From assembly GCA_907163375.1 (NCBI GenBank), contig CAJQUW010000515.1:124001-188000 (forward strand): a stretch of DNA of 64,000 nt, read 5' to 3'. The DNA comes from Prostheceraeus crozeri (taxonomy: Eukaryota; Platyhelminthes; Polycladida; Euryleptidae). Below the pieces are notes generated by a model, which saw nothing but the letters and a program-made list of their open reading frames with translations, ran no database searches and was not told the DNA's origin. A program made the translations under genes and the position numbers. The first letter of the stretch is position 1, and each line of letters starts with the position of its first letter. Below are positions 7,999-17,792 of this stretch, one piece after another.

Positions 7999-8733
7999 TT
8001 AAAACATTTGTGTTTCCTCATCACAATTAGGATTATAGAAAGTTTTCAAGTCAGCATCTTGGCGCTTCAACTTCAATTTAGGATTCCCATCTTTAGATTT
8101 CCGCCCTCGCTTTTTGCTCTCTTCCTTCCCATCACTTGAAGCAGTCTTATCAATGTTAATTAAACATTTATCAATTGGTAGTGGCTCATAGACTAGTTGA
8201 AGAACCTTCACTTGTAAAGATGCGACTTTACCAGTCGAACCATGCGAACCAATAAAAAGTCCGGTAACGTGCACTAAGCCCATATAGCGGCCCCGTTTGA
8301 GATCCTCACATTTCATCGCGTTTGTAAAGAGATCGAATGCTTGAAAATGATCCGATAGTTTTAAAAACAGTGTATCGAATTCCGGCAATTCCTTATAACC
8401 AACTCCTTCCTCTAATGCCTTTCTCCAATGAGTGGGAGCACTTTCAGGCAGCTCAACACATTCTTTCGCGAAAGAGTCAATAGTTTTAAGAATCACCTGT
8501 TGCCATTTTGGAAAAGTCACTCGCATTTGTCTCATATTGCTATACCCTGATGTAGACATACCATTACTGTGGAAGAATGGAACTTGAAGATAAAAGCCAT
8601 CATCACCATAATTCAAGGTTTGAAAGTAGAATGTATTTCCAATCCCTTGCACCTTTCGTGTCGGACGAAGCTTCAAGAGATCTTGCTCAAAAGCGTCACC
8701 TTCCTCTCTGATTGTATGCATTTTCTGAGTCAT
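7999..8733 (-). CDS. Unknown 244-aa protein with a basic tail; early-type promoter
   Basis: I do not recognise the family. The body alternates short beta-rich stretches (TFYFQTLNYGDDGFYLQV, YMGLVHVTGLFIG, ASLQVKVLQLVYEP) that could form an OB-like barrel. A Lys/Arg-rich linker (KKRGRKSKDGNPKLKLKRQ) and an acidic end CDEETQMF follow. A basic linker and acidic tail are common in single-stranded DNA-binding proteins of DNA viruses, so a replication role is one possibility, stated as inference. A TATATAAG box lies about 86-93 bases upstream of the ATG. The adjacent late-type genes lack such a box. Confidence 0.55.
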   Translation of the reverse strand: MTQKMHTIREEGDAFEQDLLKLRPTRKVQGIGNTFYFQTLNYGDDGFYLQVPFFHSNGMSTSGYSNMRQMRVTFPKWQQVILKTIDSFAKECVELPESAPTHWRKALEEGVGYKELPEFDTLFLKLSDHFQAFDLFTNAMKCEDLKRGRYMGLVHVTGLFIGSHGSTGKVASLQVKVLQLVYEPLPIDKCLINIDKTASSDGKEESKKRGRKSKDGNPKLKLKRQDADLKTFYNPNCDEETQMF

Positions 8734-8818
8734 GTTTCAACAAGTACTAATTCGGAGCTTTCAACCAGCGCAAATGAATTGTCACTTGAAAGTGGTAAAA
8801 TATCATTAAAGCGTCTTC

Positions 8819-8826
8819 CTTATATA
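8819..8826 (-). promoter_or_regulatory. TATATAAG box before the 244-aa gene
   Basis: The minus strand reads GTATATAAGG here, about 90 bases before the ATG at 8,733. A second A/T run (CATATATAGG) stands just upstream. It is a textbook TATA box and is shared in form with the box before the 175-aa gene. Confidence 0.5.
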
Positions 8827-8884
8827 CGCCTATATATGACTCATCAATCAAAGTGATGACGTGTCACTTTATGATTCGCTAACC

Positions 8885-9277
8885 TTATATTAACATTGCA
8901 GCAGTTGCTGCAATCCTTCCAAGCGGACTATTGATTACACCATTAATACTGTTTCCAATATCATTTAACATACTTAGAAACCCACCACCACCGCGCTGAA
9001 TTAAGTTTCGCCTTTTCTTATCACTACTCCTTGGATTTGAAAACTTTTTTATGCTATTCAAAGAGCCAGCATTCAACAGAGGCTTGTAAATAGGTAGACA
9101 TTTGTGTATTGCAAAAGCTAAATCACGAATGAAATCATCACTTGAATTTTGAATCAATTTACACTTCTTCTTATTATCATGTATCCTGTTTAACTTTCGC
9201 AACGCCTTTTTAAACTGACTTGAAGGTTTGAAGGACCGTTTCGATTGACGAGAAGATGCCTTCCGTTTTACAGACAT
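8885..9277 (-). CDS. Small basic Maverick-associated protein with GGGG motif
   Basis: The 130-aa protein is Lys/Arg-rich in its first third, then has a helical middle (DFIRDLAFAIHKCLPIYK), the motif KKRRNLIQRGGGGFL at about 88-102, and a hydrophobic end GRIAATAAMLI. Small proteins with a KR-x-L-x-GG segment recur in animal Maverick-type elements beside capsid genes. The poly-Gly stretch followed by Phe-Leu resembles sites cut by adenain-type proteases, and the final amphipathic part could touch membranes as adenovirus pVI does. Both ideas are inference. No TATA box is evident upstream. Confidence 0.55.
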   Translation of the reverse strand: MSVKRKASSRQSKRSFKPSSQFKKALRKLNRIHDNKKKCKLIQNSSDDFIRDLAFAIHKCLPIYKPLLNAGSLNSIKKFSNPRSSDKKRRNLIQRGGGGFLSMLNDIGNSINGVINSPLGRIAATAAMLI

Positions 9278-9508
9278 TTTTATTCTAATATGGAAATAGA
9301 TAATACAATTACAATTTTTGCTTAGTACTTACAACATTATACACAAAAGTTTACAAGCATTCACATATCACGCAGAGTTTGTTGCTGGTACTTATAAAAT
9401 TACATAAAACACTTAACAAGTTGTAGAGGGAAACTGATATACACTCACATCGGCTAGAGTCTAATTTGTAGCAGTTATGAGCTGCTCAATGTCTTTCATT
9501 AGATGTTT

Positions 9509-10036
9509 TCAAATTGGACAGCACATACAGCAGGGCTTTGAATGGAAAGTCTTTAAAATATTGGCATAGTATGCCCGCAAACTGATTACCTCAGAATGTC
9601 CTTGAGCAGCCACATTGATGCTTACTGATGGCGGTCCACTGAACAAGTCCAGTTTGCATTTCTCACCCTTCTCGTCATAGTAGCTGGAGGTGATAATGTC
9701 ATGGAGACATGTGTTGAGTTTCCGTTGGATACTGCTGCACCAACAGCGAGAGTATTCCGGTACAATCTCCGTTTGAGCTAGTGGGCGAAATACTTCATTG
9801 AGCCAAAATCTTGCAACTCGTGTAAGAGCGTTGTTCACGACTCTCATCAACATTCTCTGCACCACAACGTCCTCTCCGCAGCGGAAATACTTCACTATTT
9901 CCTCCATCAGATCCACCAAATCCGCTTTATAGCCAGTTATATTCACGGCAGAATAAAATATATTGCCCGTGAAGAGTTGACTTCGGTAAATTATTGAAAT
10001 GGGAATGTTGGTAGTGAACGACATGCTGATTGACAT
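9509..10036 (-). CDS. Unknown 175-aa protein, Cys-rich C-terminus
   Basis: I do not recognise this protein. Its central part (DLVDLMEEIVKYFRC through VVNNALTRVARFWLNEVF) is predicted helical by eye, a CWCSS motif lies near residue 98, and the end is KPCCMCCPI. There is no signal peptide. It sits between the split UBA-RING gene and the small GGGG protein and has its own TATATAAG box 48-55 bases before the ATG. Placement in the accessory end of the element, beside an IAP-like gene, makes a host-directed or regulatory role plausible but unproven. The ATG at 10,036 is supported by the nearby promoter. Confidence 0.5.
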   Translation of the reverse strand: MSISMSFTTNIPISIIYRSQLFTGNIFYSAVNITGYKADLVDLMEEIVKYFRCGEDVVVQRMLMRVVNNALTRVARFWLNEVFRPLAQTEIVPEYSRCWCSSIQRKLNTCLHDIITSSYYDEKGEKCKLDLFSGPPSVSINVAAQGHSEVISLRAYYANILKTFHSKPCCMCCPI

Positions 10037-10083
10037 TGTATTAGCCTCAAATTATGCTTGAAATAGAACGGTACAATGTCCTC

Positions 10084-10091
10084 CTTATATA
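10084..10091 (-). promoter_or_regulatory. TATATAAG box before the 175-aa gene
   Basis: The minus strand reads TCTATATAAGGAGG about 50 bases before the ATG at 10,036, a usual distance for a short 5' leader. Confidence 0.6.
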
Positions 10092-10146
10092 GAAAAGTCA
10101 AACAAAGACACAATAGTGACCAATCACAGACCTGCATGATGACTCA

Positions 10147-10386
10147 TCATGCACGATATACAGTGACTGTTGAAGATATTTCTTCATCACAAAGGGGACA
10201 AGATGAAGTTTCAAAGGGTACATAACATGTAGAACACATAACGCTATGAGAACATGGCAAAAAGAGAAGGGATCGTTCCTGTTTAAAACATTTAACGCAG
10301 TTCCGTTCACATAATAATTTAAATGTCTCTTGTTCTAATTTCCTTCTGAAGTCACTTTTATTGGGAGAACTTTTATTAAAACACTG
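10147..10386 (-). CDS. RING-HC finger piece, IAP-like, in a shifted frame
   Basis: This open frame has no own ATG before the motif. It reads KLEQETFKLLCERNCVKC and then a full C3HC4 RING: C-x2-C-x11-C-x-H-x3-C-x2-C-x8-C-x2-C, with FLPCSHSVMCSTC and CPLC, and ends at TGA 10,147-10,149. This spacing and the Leu-Pro-Cys-x-His core are those of the RING at the C-terminus of IAP (BIRC) proteins, which acts as an E3 ubiquitin ligase. The lead-in helix before the first Cys also fits. The frame lies directly downstream of the UBA-like ORF and is one base out of step with it. All eight metal ligands are present. Confidence 0.7.
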   Translation of the reverse strand, partial: QCFNKSSPNKSDFRRKLEQETFKLLCERNCVKCFKQERSLLFLPCSHSVMCSTCYVPFETSSCPLCDEEISSTVTVYRA

Positions 10387-10655
10387 TCAGATGTCTCCTT
10401 CTTTCCATATCGTTCCAATTTGATCCTCCTAATTTCACTATCATTGCAGTGTAGCATGGAGAAATCCTCTATCCACCTGCGATCCAAATTGTGATTCATT
10501 GCATGCTCATCTAGATCCATTAGTCGATCAACTAAATCACCAGCGTTGATATTTTCACTGAGATTTGTTACAGTTTCTATAGCTTTGAACGAATATCCAA
10601 GGTCTCTTGCGACAACCCACGACGTTAGGATACTAGTCATCATTATGTATGTCAT
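10335..10655 (-). CDS. UBA-like N-terminal piece of the IAP-like gene
   Basis: Starting at ATG 10,655 (or 10,643), 106 aa follow. VVARDLGYSFKAIETVTNL and DLVDRLMDLDE have the pattern of a ubiquitin-associated domain as found before the RING in IAPs. The rest is a charged linker that stops at TAG 10,335 in the region where the RING frame opens. I tested simple GT-AG splicing by eye and found no donor of the right phase, so a one-base indel between about 10,350 and 10,386 is more likely than an intron. No BIR domain is visible. Without it the product would be a UBA-RING ligase rather than a caspase binder. Confidence 0.55.
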   Translation of the reverse strand: MTYIMMTSILTSWVVARDLGYSFKAIETVTNLSENINAGDLVDRLMDLDEHAMNHNLDRRWIEDFSMLHCNDSEIRRIKLERYGKKETSDSVLIKVLPIKVTSEGN

Positions 10656-10670
10656 CAAACAACTATCTCA

Positions 10671-10678
10671 TATTTATA
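10671..10678 (-). promoter_or_regulatory. TATAAATA box before the UBA-RING gene
   Basis: The minus strand reads GCTATAAATATGAG just before the ATG cluster. Transcription starting 25-30 bases downstream would favour the ATGs at 10,643 or 10,640. Confidence 0.45.
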
Positions 10679-10929
10679 GCTTAGTTTGTCTACGTAAAAG
10701 GAAATCAATGTGTCATCTTGATTACAATGGTTTCAATAGTCACAATAGTCGCAATTGAGCAAACCCATTCAAAATCAAACAACGGACGTCTATCGGTACG
10801 TACCCAAGTGCTCAGAACCAAACCACACAAGTTCGATCATAGACGTTCCGAAACACAGTGTACTCAACCGAGTGTACCAAACACATGTACCTATCCAGTA
10901 AAACAGATCTCATACTTGTTCCTATTCAT

Positions 10930-11051
10930 AACACTGAATTATACATGTTCCTATCCATGTTCCTATTGAGAACACTGAATTATACATGTACCTATCCATG
11001 TACCTATTGATAACACTAAATTTTACATGTACCTATCCATGTACCTATCCG
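10930..11051. repeat. Three 41-bp tandem repeats, likely near the element's right end
   Basis: Units start at 10,930, 10,971 and 11,012, each with AACACTGAATTATACATG followed by a doubled TTCCTATCCATG or TACCTATCCATG core. A degenerate partial unit precedes them from about 10,885. Units 1 and 2 differ mainly by TTCC against TACC. Mavericks often carry tandem subrepeats in or beside their terminal inverted repeats. The matching left end is not in the window. Confidence 0.8.
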
Positions 11052-11894
11052 TCGCAAGTAGGGCACAGTTTTCACTACTCCCGCAAATAAAAACTGAAAC
11101 ATAAACTCATTGCCAAGTCATAGAAGTTCAGGCACGTGTCTATCTCACAATAAAGTTCTAAGCTGATTAAACAGTTCAAACATTTCAGAACTCCTCTGAG
11201 AGCCCTCCATGACTCAGCCTGCACAAGCCTATAGGTACACCCGGTATATGACCCTGTGCTTTACAACAAATCCATTGAGCTTGTCAATCCCGGGATCGCA
11301 AAAGAAATCGGGATCAATTCCGGGATCCCGGGATCAGGAAAAGTCGGGATTTTGAAAACCCTAATCACTTCGTCAACCCTTGCATGCTTCGAGCGTCTGA
11401 AGAAAGCTATGAAACAACGGGTTTGCCATGCAAGAGAATAAATTGTCATGTACGAGTGGCAAGTCTTAAACCGACGACCTGGCTGAACGCCTGAAACCCG
11501 TGGAGGTTGTACATGTTTAAATACTCTAATTTTCACAGATTTCGACATGCGAAAAGTAACAGAGAAGTAAAACAAAGCAGATTTGAAAATGGAAACAATG
11601 AAAATGTCAATCAGTGATAGTGTACAGTTCACTCCGCATAATCGGGACAATTAGAATCCGAAACTGCATCAAAGCACTTCACAGATCCCAGAGATTTAGA
11701 AGCCGGTAAAGTATTCGGGGAATCTCCAGTTTACTGCAAAGTATGAGCTGCATAAAGGCAGCCAATGAACTTCGAATCGATTATCTCTCATTTCCAATTT
11801 CAGACAACGGCAGTTGGTTGTTGACTGTACGGCATCAAGTCAACCAATTAGATTCACCCGGAGTTGATTCACCTGCTGTATGCTATCTCTAAAC
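11052..11894. other. No gene seen; host-like flank
   Basis: The short ORFs here show no domain or splice pattern. A cluster of CCCGGGATC-type words at about 11,285-11,350 looks like a piece of a degraded DNA transposon. Confidence 0.5.
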
Positions 11895-14404
11895 CTGTGT
11901 TTCCCAACCTTTTTTTACCCAATCCCCCTCTCCTAAGAGATATATTGCCCTGCTAGCGCCCCCTTATTCTATAACACTTGTTAGCACATTTGCACGGACA
12001 GTTGTGCTTTAATGTATACAAATACAAACACAGTCATCTAACAGGGTTCGTACGGCTTCCTGAAGGCAACATTCACAAACTTTCACAGGCTTTTTTCACA
12101 AACCCTGAGAACCTTTAACGGGTTCAAAGCATGTGTTCAAAGCAAATATTTAGATCAAAGCTATCTGGCCAGACAGTCTCGATTACAAAAATAAAATATG
12201 CAGTTGCATCTTATTATTATTGGTTCATGAACGAGTGCAGGTGCCAGATGGTACATGTAGCAAGGCATAACAAGCTAATTTCAGAGTTAGATAGATCACT
12301 ATTCAGCGAATTACATATTATGTTGCCATAAGTTGGGTAATGATCAATTATACGTCAGCAGAAAGCTGTCCGTAAGACTGACACTTTTCCTTGTTCTTCA
12401 TCACGAAGTGCTCGAGTGAGGTCTTTTTCTGCTCGATATCCAAACTAAGTCGGGTGCTTACTTTCAGCAACTTCGCTCAAGAAAGCTTATTGGATCTCTA
12501 GAGTTCTTGGAGCTCTGAATTTGCATCTTGAACCTGCTCCATCGTCACTTCGATGGCTAATTTCGCTTATGCTATTTCGTCATGTACTTAGCCATTTCGA
12601 CATGCTTGATTCAGCTTGGTTCAGGGCCGCATTACCATGGCTGAGTGTCAATGCGCATTTTCCTAGGTTTTGTGGGAATCAATTCCTTGGATTTCCGTAC
12701 TCGCCCATGATTTTTGATACTTCTTCCCAATATTTTCCTTTGATCTAGTTTCTGATTGTTCAGTCGAAATGCAGTGTTCAATGCAGACTTCAGTGTGCCT
12801 CCAGTATTGTCAAGGGACAAGCGGGATATTCAGGATGACGAATTTGGATCGCGACGGATATCCGGGTGAAGCATGGTTACGTCTTTTAGCGCCGGTGAAT
12901 AAAATGGAAGAGACTTTTTGACGTTCCTGACAACTATTGCAAAGATGCCAACCAACACACGTATTCTAACATTTCTGTGCGTCACTTTCGCAAGCTTCAT
13001 TATTCAATAGTATCATTCATGGTTTCCGTTCCAACATCGTCTTCCTAGCAGACTTTCTATTTTCAGGTTTTTGTTGCTTCAATTTTTGCCAAATTCACAA
13101 CAAACTTCAATATCTTCAGCGTCTTGTCGGATCTTGTTAGCAACTTCTTGATAAAGATTTCTGCATTAATTCTAGTAAAAGAGACGTCAATGCTGTTTGC
13201 AAGACAAGAATCAAAGGTTCTCTTCTTCAGAGCTTCAGCACGAATGCCTCAAAGCACTTGTGATCCGCTGCAGCGGTCAATTGACTGAATACTAGTACCT
13301 TTGCATTCTTTCTGTAATGGAAGGTATTCGAGAAAATGGTGCTGAAAGTTTACACATTGATCCAAAGTTCGAAGTAATGCAGGCTAAAGGCTCAGCCAAC
13401 GCGAGGAAGCAAGCTGAAAAGTAAGTCATGCGGTGATACCCGTTGGCACTTCATCGAGGACATAACGAGAAGAGTACGGTGCGCGCTCGAGTATTTTAAG
13501 CGGAGAAAGTACATGTGGATCTCTTGTGAATTACTCGACGTCCAATCCATCAAGTTTCTTTACACCACATTACTGCATTTTGTGAAAAAAAGCATGATCC
13601 CAGTTTCAAGACCGTGGCTCCAAACATAAGTTTTGTTTGCTTTTATAGTTCTGATTCAAAGAACGTGGTCGCATTTGGCCCGTCAATCCCAGATTAACTT
13701 GACAAAGTCTTTTTTAAACTTCGCAAAATTTGGCCACATTTCATTATTTTATGACGGATCCTTAAATTTAATGACTGGGAAGCCTGGCTTCATGATATGT
13801 TCAAAATCTAGATTGCAAGTCATTTGCAGAAATTTAACTCTGGTATTCTAAAAATTGACAAAGTTTCACAAACTTGTCACAAACCGTACGAACCCTGTCT
13901 AATATAGAATGTTTTCGTGCCCTGGTCGAGCGAATCAAGTCGCTCTCATACATACAGAGACACGTGCACACACATCCACACATAAAATGACTTTAACGTG
14001 TTTGTGTGTGTCTGTGTGTGCGTCTGCAAATAAGGTTGAGTCAACAGAAGGAGGCTAGCTAATTGATTAGCTAATTGGAGGCTAGCTTTTAGTTGTGTTA
14101 TTATATTTCAGTCCTTCTGAACACAACAAAAAAGTGTGAGAGGAGAAAACACCTGCATACGGCAAGACACGTGTAATGATCACTGTATTCATGTAAAACT
14201 TTATTTGATAGAGCAATATTTCCTTTATCCACAACGGATAGACTCTACTTTCTCACGCGAACAAGCGTCAATATGAATTTTTATCCATGCAAAGCGTGGG
14301 ACTTACATATATTTTGCCCCCGCATCGCCCCCTTCGTCCTTACTGTCCCATGAGGACTAAAAGTACCCCCCCAGGGGGTGCAGGGCCCCCGTTGGGAAAC
14401 ACTG
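11895..14404. mobile_element. hAT-like element remnant, outer layer
   Basis: The left end reads CTGTGTTTCCCAACC and the right end GTTGGGAAACACTG, which are inverted copies apart from the first bases. Both ends are followed inward by runs of C or G and T, as in non-autonomous hAT elements. The flanking 8-mers (CTCTAAAC and CGAAACAC) agree at only about half their positions, so the duplication is eroded or the ends are not a true pair. No transposase is present. A second element is nested inside. Confidence 0.45.
12042..13897. mobile_element. Nested DNA transposon with TCTAA target duplication
   Basis: The ends are CAGGGTTCGTACGG and CCGTACGAACCCTG, a perfect 14-bp terminal inverted repeat. 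It is flanked by TCTAA at 12,037-12,041 and 13,898-13,902. Just inside, both ends carry related CACAAAC and TTTCACA words. The element is 1,856 bp, and no transposase frame is visible, so it is non-autonomous. A 5-bp duplication is not the usual hAT length, so the superfamily stays open. Confidence 0.75.
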
Positions 14405-16915
14405 CGAAACACTTGAAATCTTGTTTAGTGATTCTTCTCAATTTCATGTATTGTATGCAGCACCAAAAAAGTCTTCTGATCGCGCGTTCTGTTCTCAGCG
14501 CCATCTTTCAACAAAAATTGGTTTTTACATTTATGAAACTCTTTTTCATAGATAAACCAATAATGGAAGCATTGAGCGGTTATTCAGGACTGGCGTTTAT
14601 TTGGGACAAATGCCGATTCCCGATGTGTCACGATTAAGCGGAGTGCACTGTTCTTCTAATTGCAAGTGAAAAGGTGGCCAGGTATTAAACCATTTAACCA
14701 TCTACATGCATTTCTTCGTTAGTAATCATATGCGCTATTCATATACGAACAAAGACGTGTATCTTCGCGACTGTCGCTCGGATCCCCTTAAAAGTGTAAT
14801 TGCACAAATTGGAATATGCGTGCGTAGTTTATTTCACTTATACTGTTCAGGTTCCAGGTTCTCTTCACCAAAAGATATTAATGTGACATTTGATAATTTA
14901 GAAATGAAATTCAGTCGAAAAACGGGTGAGTTGCGAATGAAGGTAGCCTGTCTAATAAGTAATATTTACAGTCCTATATTATTTGATAAGCTGAATTTTA
15001 GGCAATTGCTATTTTTAGTTGATCAAAATTTGAATTATCGGTTTCTAGTGTTATTAACTCTTCGATTAATCAATCAATCAAACATTTTTGAATATCAGTA
15101 ATGAATTCTCAATGCACATGCTCAAATATCACACATGGCATCATAGTATATCCGGCCAAAAATCTCAATTTTATGGAGATAAGCTTGAGATGAATTTAGT
15201 CAATTTTTTCACTAACACACTATTACACACTTTTTCACACTATCTATTTGTCGGAGGAACGGTGAAAATCCTGTGCTGAATTCTGCATTAATTTCATTCA
15301 TTGTACTTCAGGTAAGACAAACCTATTCGTGTATTATAATTCTTAGTATAAATGTATGTTCTTACTAAAACAAAATCCGTTCCTCCGACTTAATAATAAT
15401 TTAGAGACTATTAAATAGGCTACTTAGGTGTCCACTGGGTTATTATAATGATAATAAACTTAAATAAAATGCTCAATAACTAATGTATATCAACATTGAA
15501 ATATTTATCTGCATCATGTTAAATGTATACATGTTTAAAGCTGATATAACTGCATCTATAAAATGTCTCCTCTTCTTCATGGATGTACAACTAGATATGA
15601 GTCTTCCAATGGTGAGCCTGGACATGGTGAAAATGTATTTTATCTTATCTTCCATCCGACGCCAATCATCACTCACAAACAAAGTGCTCATTTTTTATCT
15701 TCATCACTTCATCTCATTACTCATTTCATTCATCTGTAATGTTTATGCCAACATTGGCGTAATAAACGCTTTTTGACTTTTGACTTTTGAATGCGCGGTG
15801 ATGACGTGCGAGTATGGTAGAGGTCATTAGTTTTTCATTTGCTGCGAGAAAACTCTGAATTCTTTAATGATTCATAAAGAAAAAATCGTAAGTAATGCAA
15901 ATGAAAATATAAAAACAAATATTTGACTTTCTTGTTATACTAACCTCTCTCCTTCTCTGAAAAACAATGGTTACAATAGAATTGATGTTAATATACTTAT
16001 GATGCATGTCAGGCGAGTTTTTGAAGGTACATTACACATGAAATAAACAATGCGAATGATCATTACATGCAAGTTCGAGATAACCGTGAAATTTCGAGCA
16101 GTGGTGAATTTTTTTCATTTCAATCATGTTCAAGCAACATAAATATATGGTCTTGTGTCTGTGCTTGTGGTCTAGGAAAGAAAATTCACCATTGAACATC
16201 GTGTAAACGCAAGTCTGGATTGTGATAATAAACCAGAAAACGAATATCACTTTAAGCGTGTACATTACACTGGTCATGATGAATTTAGATCACGAGGGAG
16301 TTGAATTGTGTGGATACGGTTTCTATTTAAAGAATTCATCACCTACAAAATTTGATACAATATTTGTACTTCCACTTGCAAAGTTGCCCGTAATTGATGA
16401 TTGCATGGAATTCATCAAACCAATGAATCATGGAAGCAGGCATGAATACTTCGTACTGAATCAATCCATCACGGAGCACAATTTGACTTTCTACAATGGC
16501 ATCTCCTGACAGGAGTAAACACAGACGAGGATTCGCCTTCGGCTTAACCCTGTGATAGAACACTTACTTTAGTGTTAACAACACAGAGATAAATTGCCCT
16601 ATGTGCGTGCTTGGGTCTAGAGATAACTGCCCTCAATACCGATTGTCACGGCAAGAACTAGACTGAAGGCACAAGATCATTTTCCATTGAACGCAATACA
16701 AATTCAAGTCTGAATTCTGACGAACCTGAAGATTGACATCACATAAACATATACAGTGAGTAAATTTAGATCGTGAAGAGTCGAACAGTGGGAATAATAT
16801 TTCCATTTGACGGGTTATCAGATCACTAAAGGCAGTATCATATCACTTACGTGTTGCTTGTTGTGTTTTGAACCTCGTATGAAACGCAAACACGCACATG
16901 CAACCACGCAAGAAG
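14405..16915. other. No gene seen
   Basis: There are scattered short ORFs without recognisable domains. At about 15,740-15,790 the text ends in AATAAACGC and a repeated TTGACTT, which looks like the 3' tail of an old non-LTR retrotransposon on the plus strand. At 16,816-16,915 an imperfect copy of the next MITE's end occurs. Confidence 0.45.
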
Positions 16916-17341
16916 TTAAAAGGCCGCATCACATCACCTACGTGTTACATGTACGTGTTGCGCTTTGAATGTCGTGTGAAACGCAGACACGTACATTGTA
17001 CATGCAGGATAGCCATGCAAGATGTTATTGCACTGCAACGTCATAACAAAGATGTCTATGAATGATGTAATGAAGAATTCTTTATTATAGTATTCATTGA
17101 TCTTCCTGGTCATAACTGTCACATGCAATCAGATTGTCTCTAGTTGAACATTTTTCAACTTTTACGTTTTGACAGCTATATTCACATTTCATTCCTCTCA
17201 TTGTGTTACATGTTCATGTACGTGTTAAACTGTTACCTTTTGCGCTTGAAATTTCACCATAGATATGAATAGTTTATTAACCTATATCTATGACTTTGAA
17301 CACGCAGCACGTAACACGTAGGTGATGTCATGCGGCCTTAA
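16916..17341. mobile_element. TTAA-flanked MITE, 0.4 kb
   Basis: The left side reads TTAAAAGGCCGCATCACATC and the right side ATGTCATGCGGCCTTAA. Inward they continue as inverted CACCTACGTGTTAC. TTAA at both borders suggests a piggyBac-type duplication. There is no coding potential. A degenerate tandem copy of the left end lies just upstream. Confidence 0.5.
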
Positions 17342-17535
17342 GAACAATAGAGTTGCTTTTCACTTGACAGGACTGTCTGTAATCTGACAGTTCGCGGGTT
17401 CTCTGACTAGCAACTTCTGCAATGCACGCGCTTGGCCAATCACACAAGTCAAAGAGAGACGAATATCTATGTCAAACTATCGATTGCTACCATTGCATGG
17501 CTGGGATAGGATAATGTCCGCTCTAGACTAACCCA
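17342..17535. other. Short spacer between two MITEs; nothing recognised
   Basis: No ORF, RNA or repeat that I can name. Confidence 0.4.
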
Positions 17536-17792
17536 CAAATAGAAATAAATTGCTTATCTGAAGTTGGCTAGAATGGAAGTTGACTCAAGGTCGCGGCATA
17601 GCCGAAGGAACTAAGTTGGGACATGAATCACCAATAAAAAGCCTGGAATTACACATGTGACTGATTCTAACCCAATAATGCAGTCGTTGACAAGTGTATA
17701 CCTAAGCGAAAGTGCGTGCGATTTTGTGCCACTATTGTGTATAGCACGTAGCTCAACTTCCGTTAGAGGTTTTATCGTTATCAGTTTCTATG
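17536..17792 (-). mobile_element. 256-bp hAT MITE family, copy 1
   Basis: This is an inverted, more diverged copy of the repeats at 41,506 and 41,797. It keeps the terminal TAGAAAT/TTTCTATG, the subterminal CTAGAATGGAA, and internal words such as GTGCGTGCGATTT. The flanks (AACCCACA and ATCCCAAA) agree at about six of eight positions, suggesting an older insertion. Confidence 0.7.

Larger units (their letters stand above)
1..11051. mobile_element. Maverick/Polinton/adintovirus-like integrated virus, right part
   Basis: The block carries the hallmark set of this group in compact head-to-tail order: rve integrase with chromodomain, adenain-type protease, FtsK/HerA-type ATPase, F54H12.2-like candidate capsid protein, a second jelly-roll-like protein and small basic proteins. 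Genes are spaced by a few to some tens of bases or overlap. Ten or more genes run on the minus strand, and a small block at the left runs on the plus strand. The left end and the expected polymerase B are outside the window. The right boundary is not proven; I place it at the end of a 41-bp tandem repeat because virus-like genes stop at 10,655 and ordinary repeat-rich DNA follows. Several reading frames are broken, so the copy is either decaying or carries indel errors. Confidence 0.85.

Noticed and set aside
10098..10310. 70-codon frame over the RING region
   Set aside because: Shadow of the RING frame; it starts at GTG and has no domain.
10335..10400. Programmed frameshift or mini-intron in the UBA-RING gene
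   Set aside because: No canonical slippery heptamer and no GT-AG pair giving the right phase was found; a simple indel explains the data.
10930..11051. CRISPR array
   Set aside because: Units are contiguous tandem repeats without spacers, in a eukaryotic setting.
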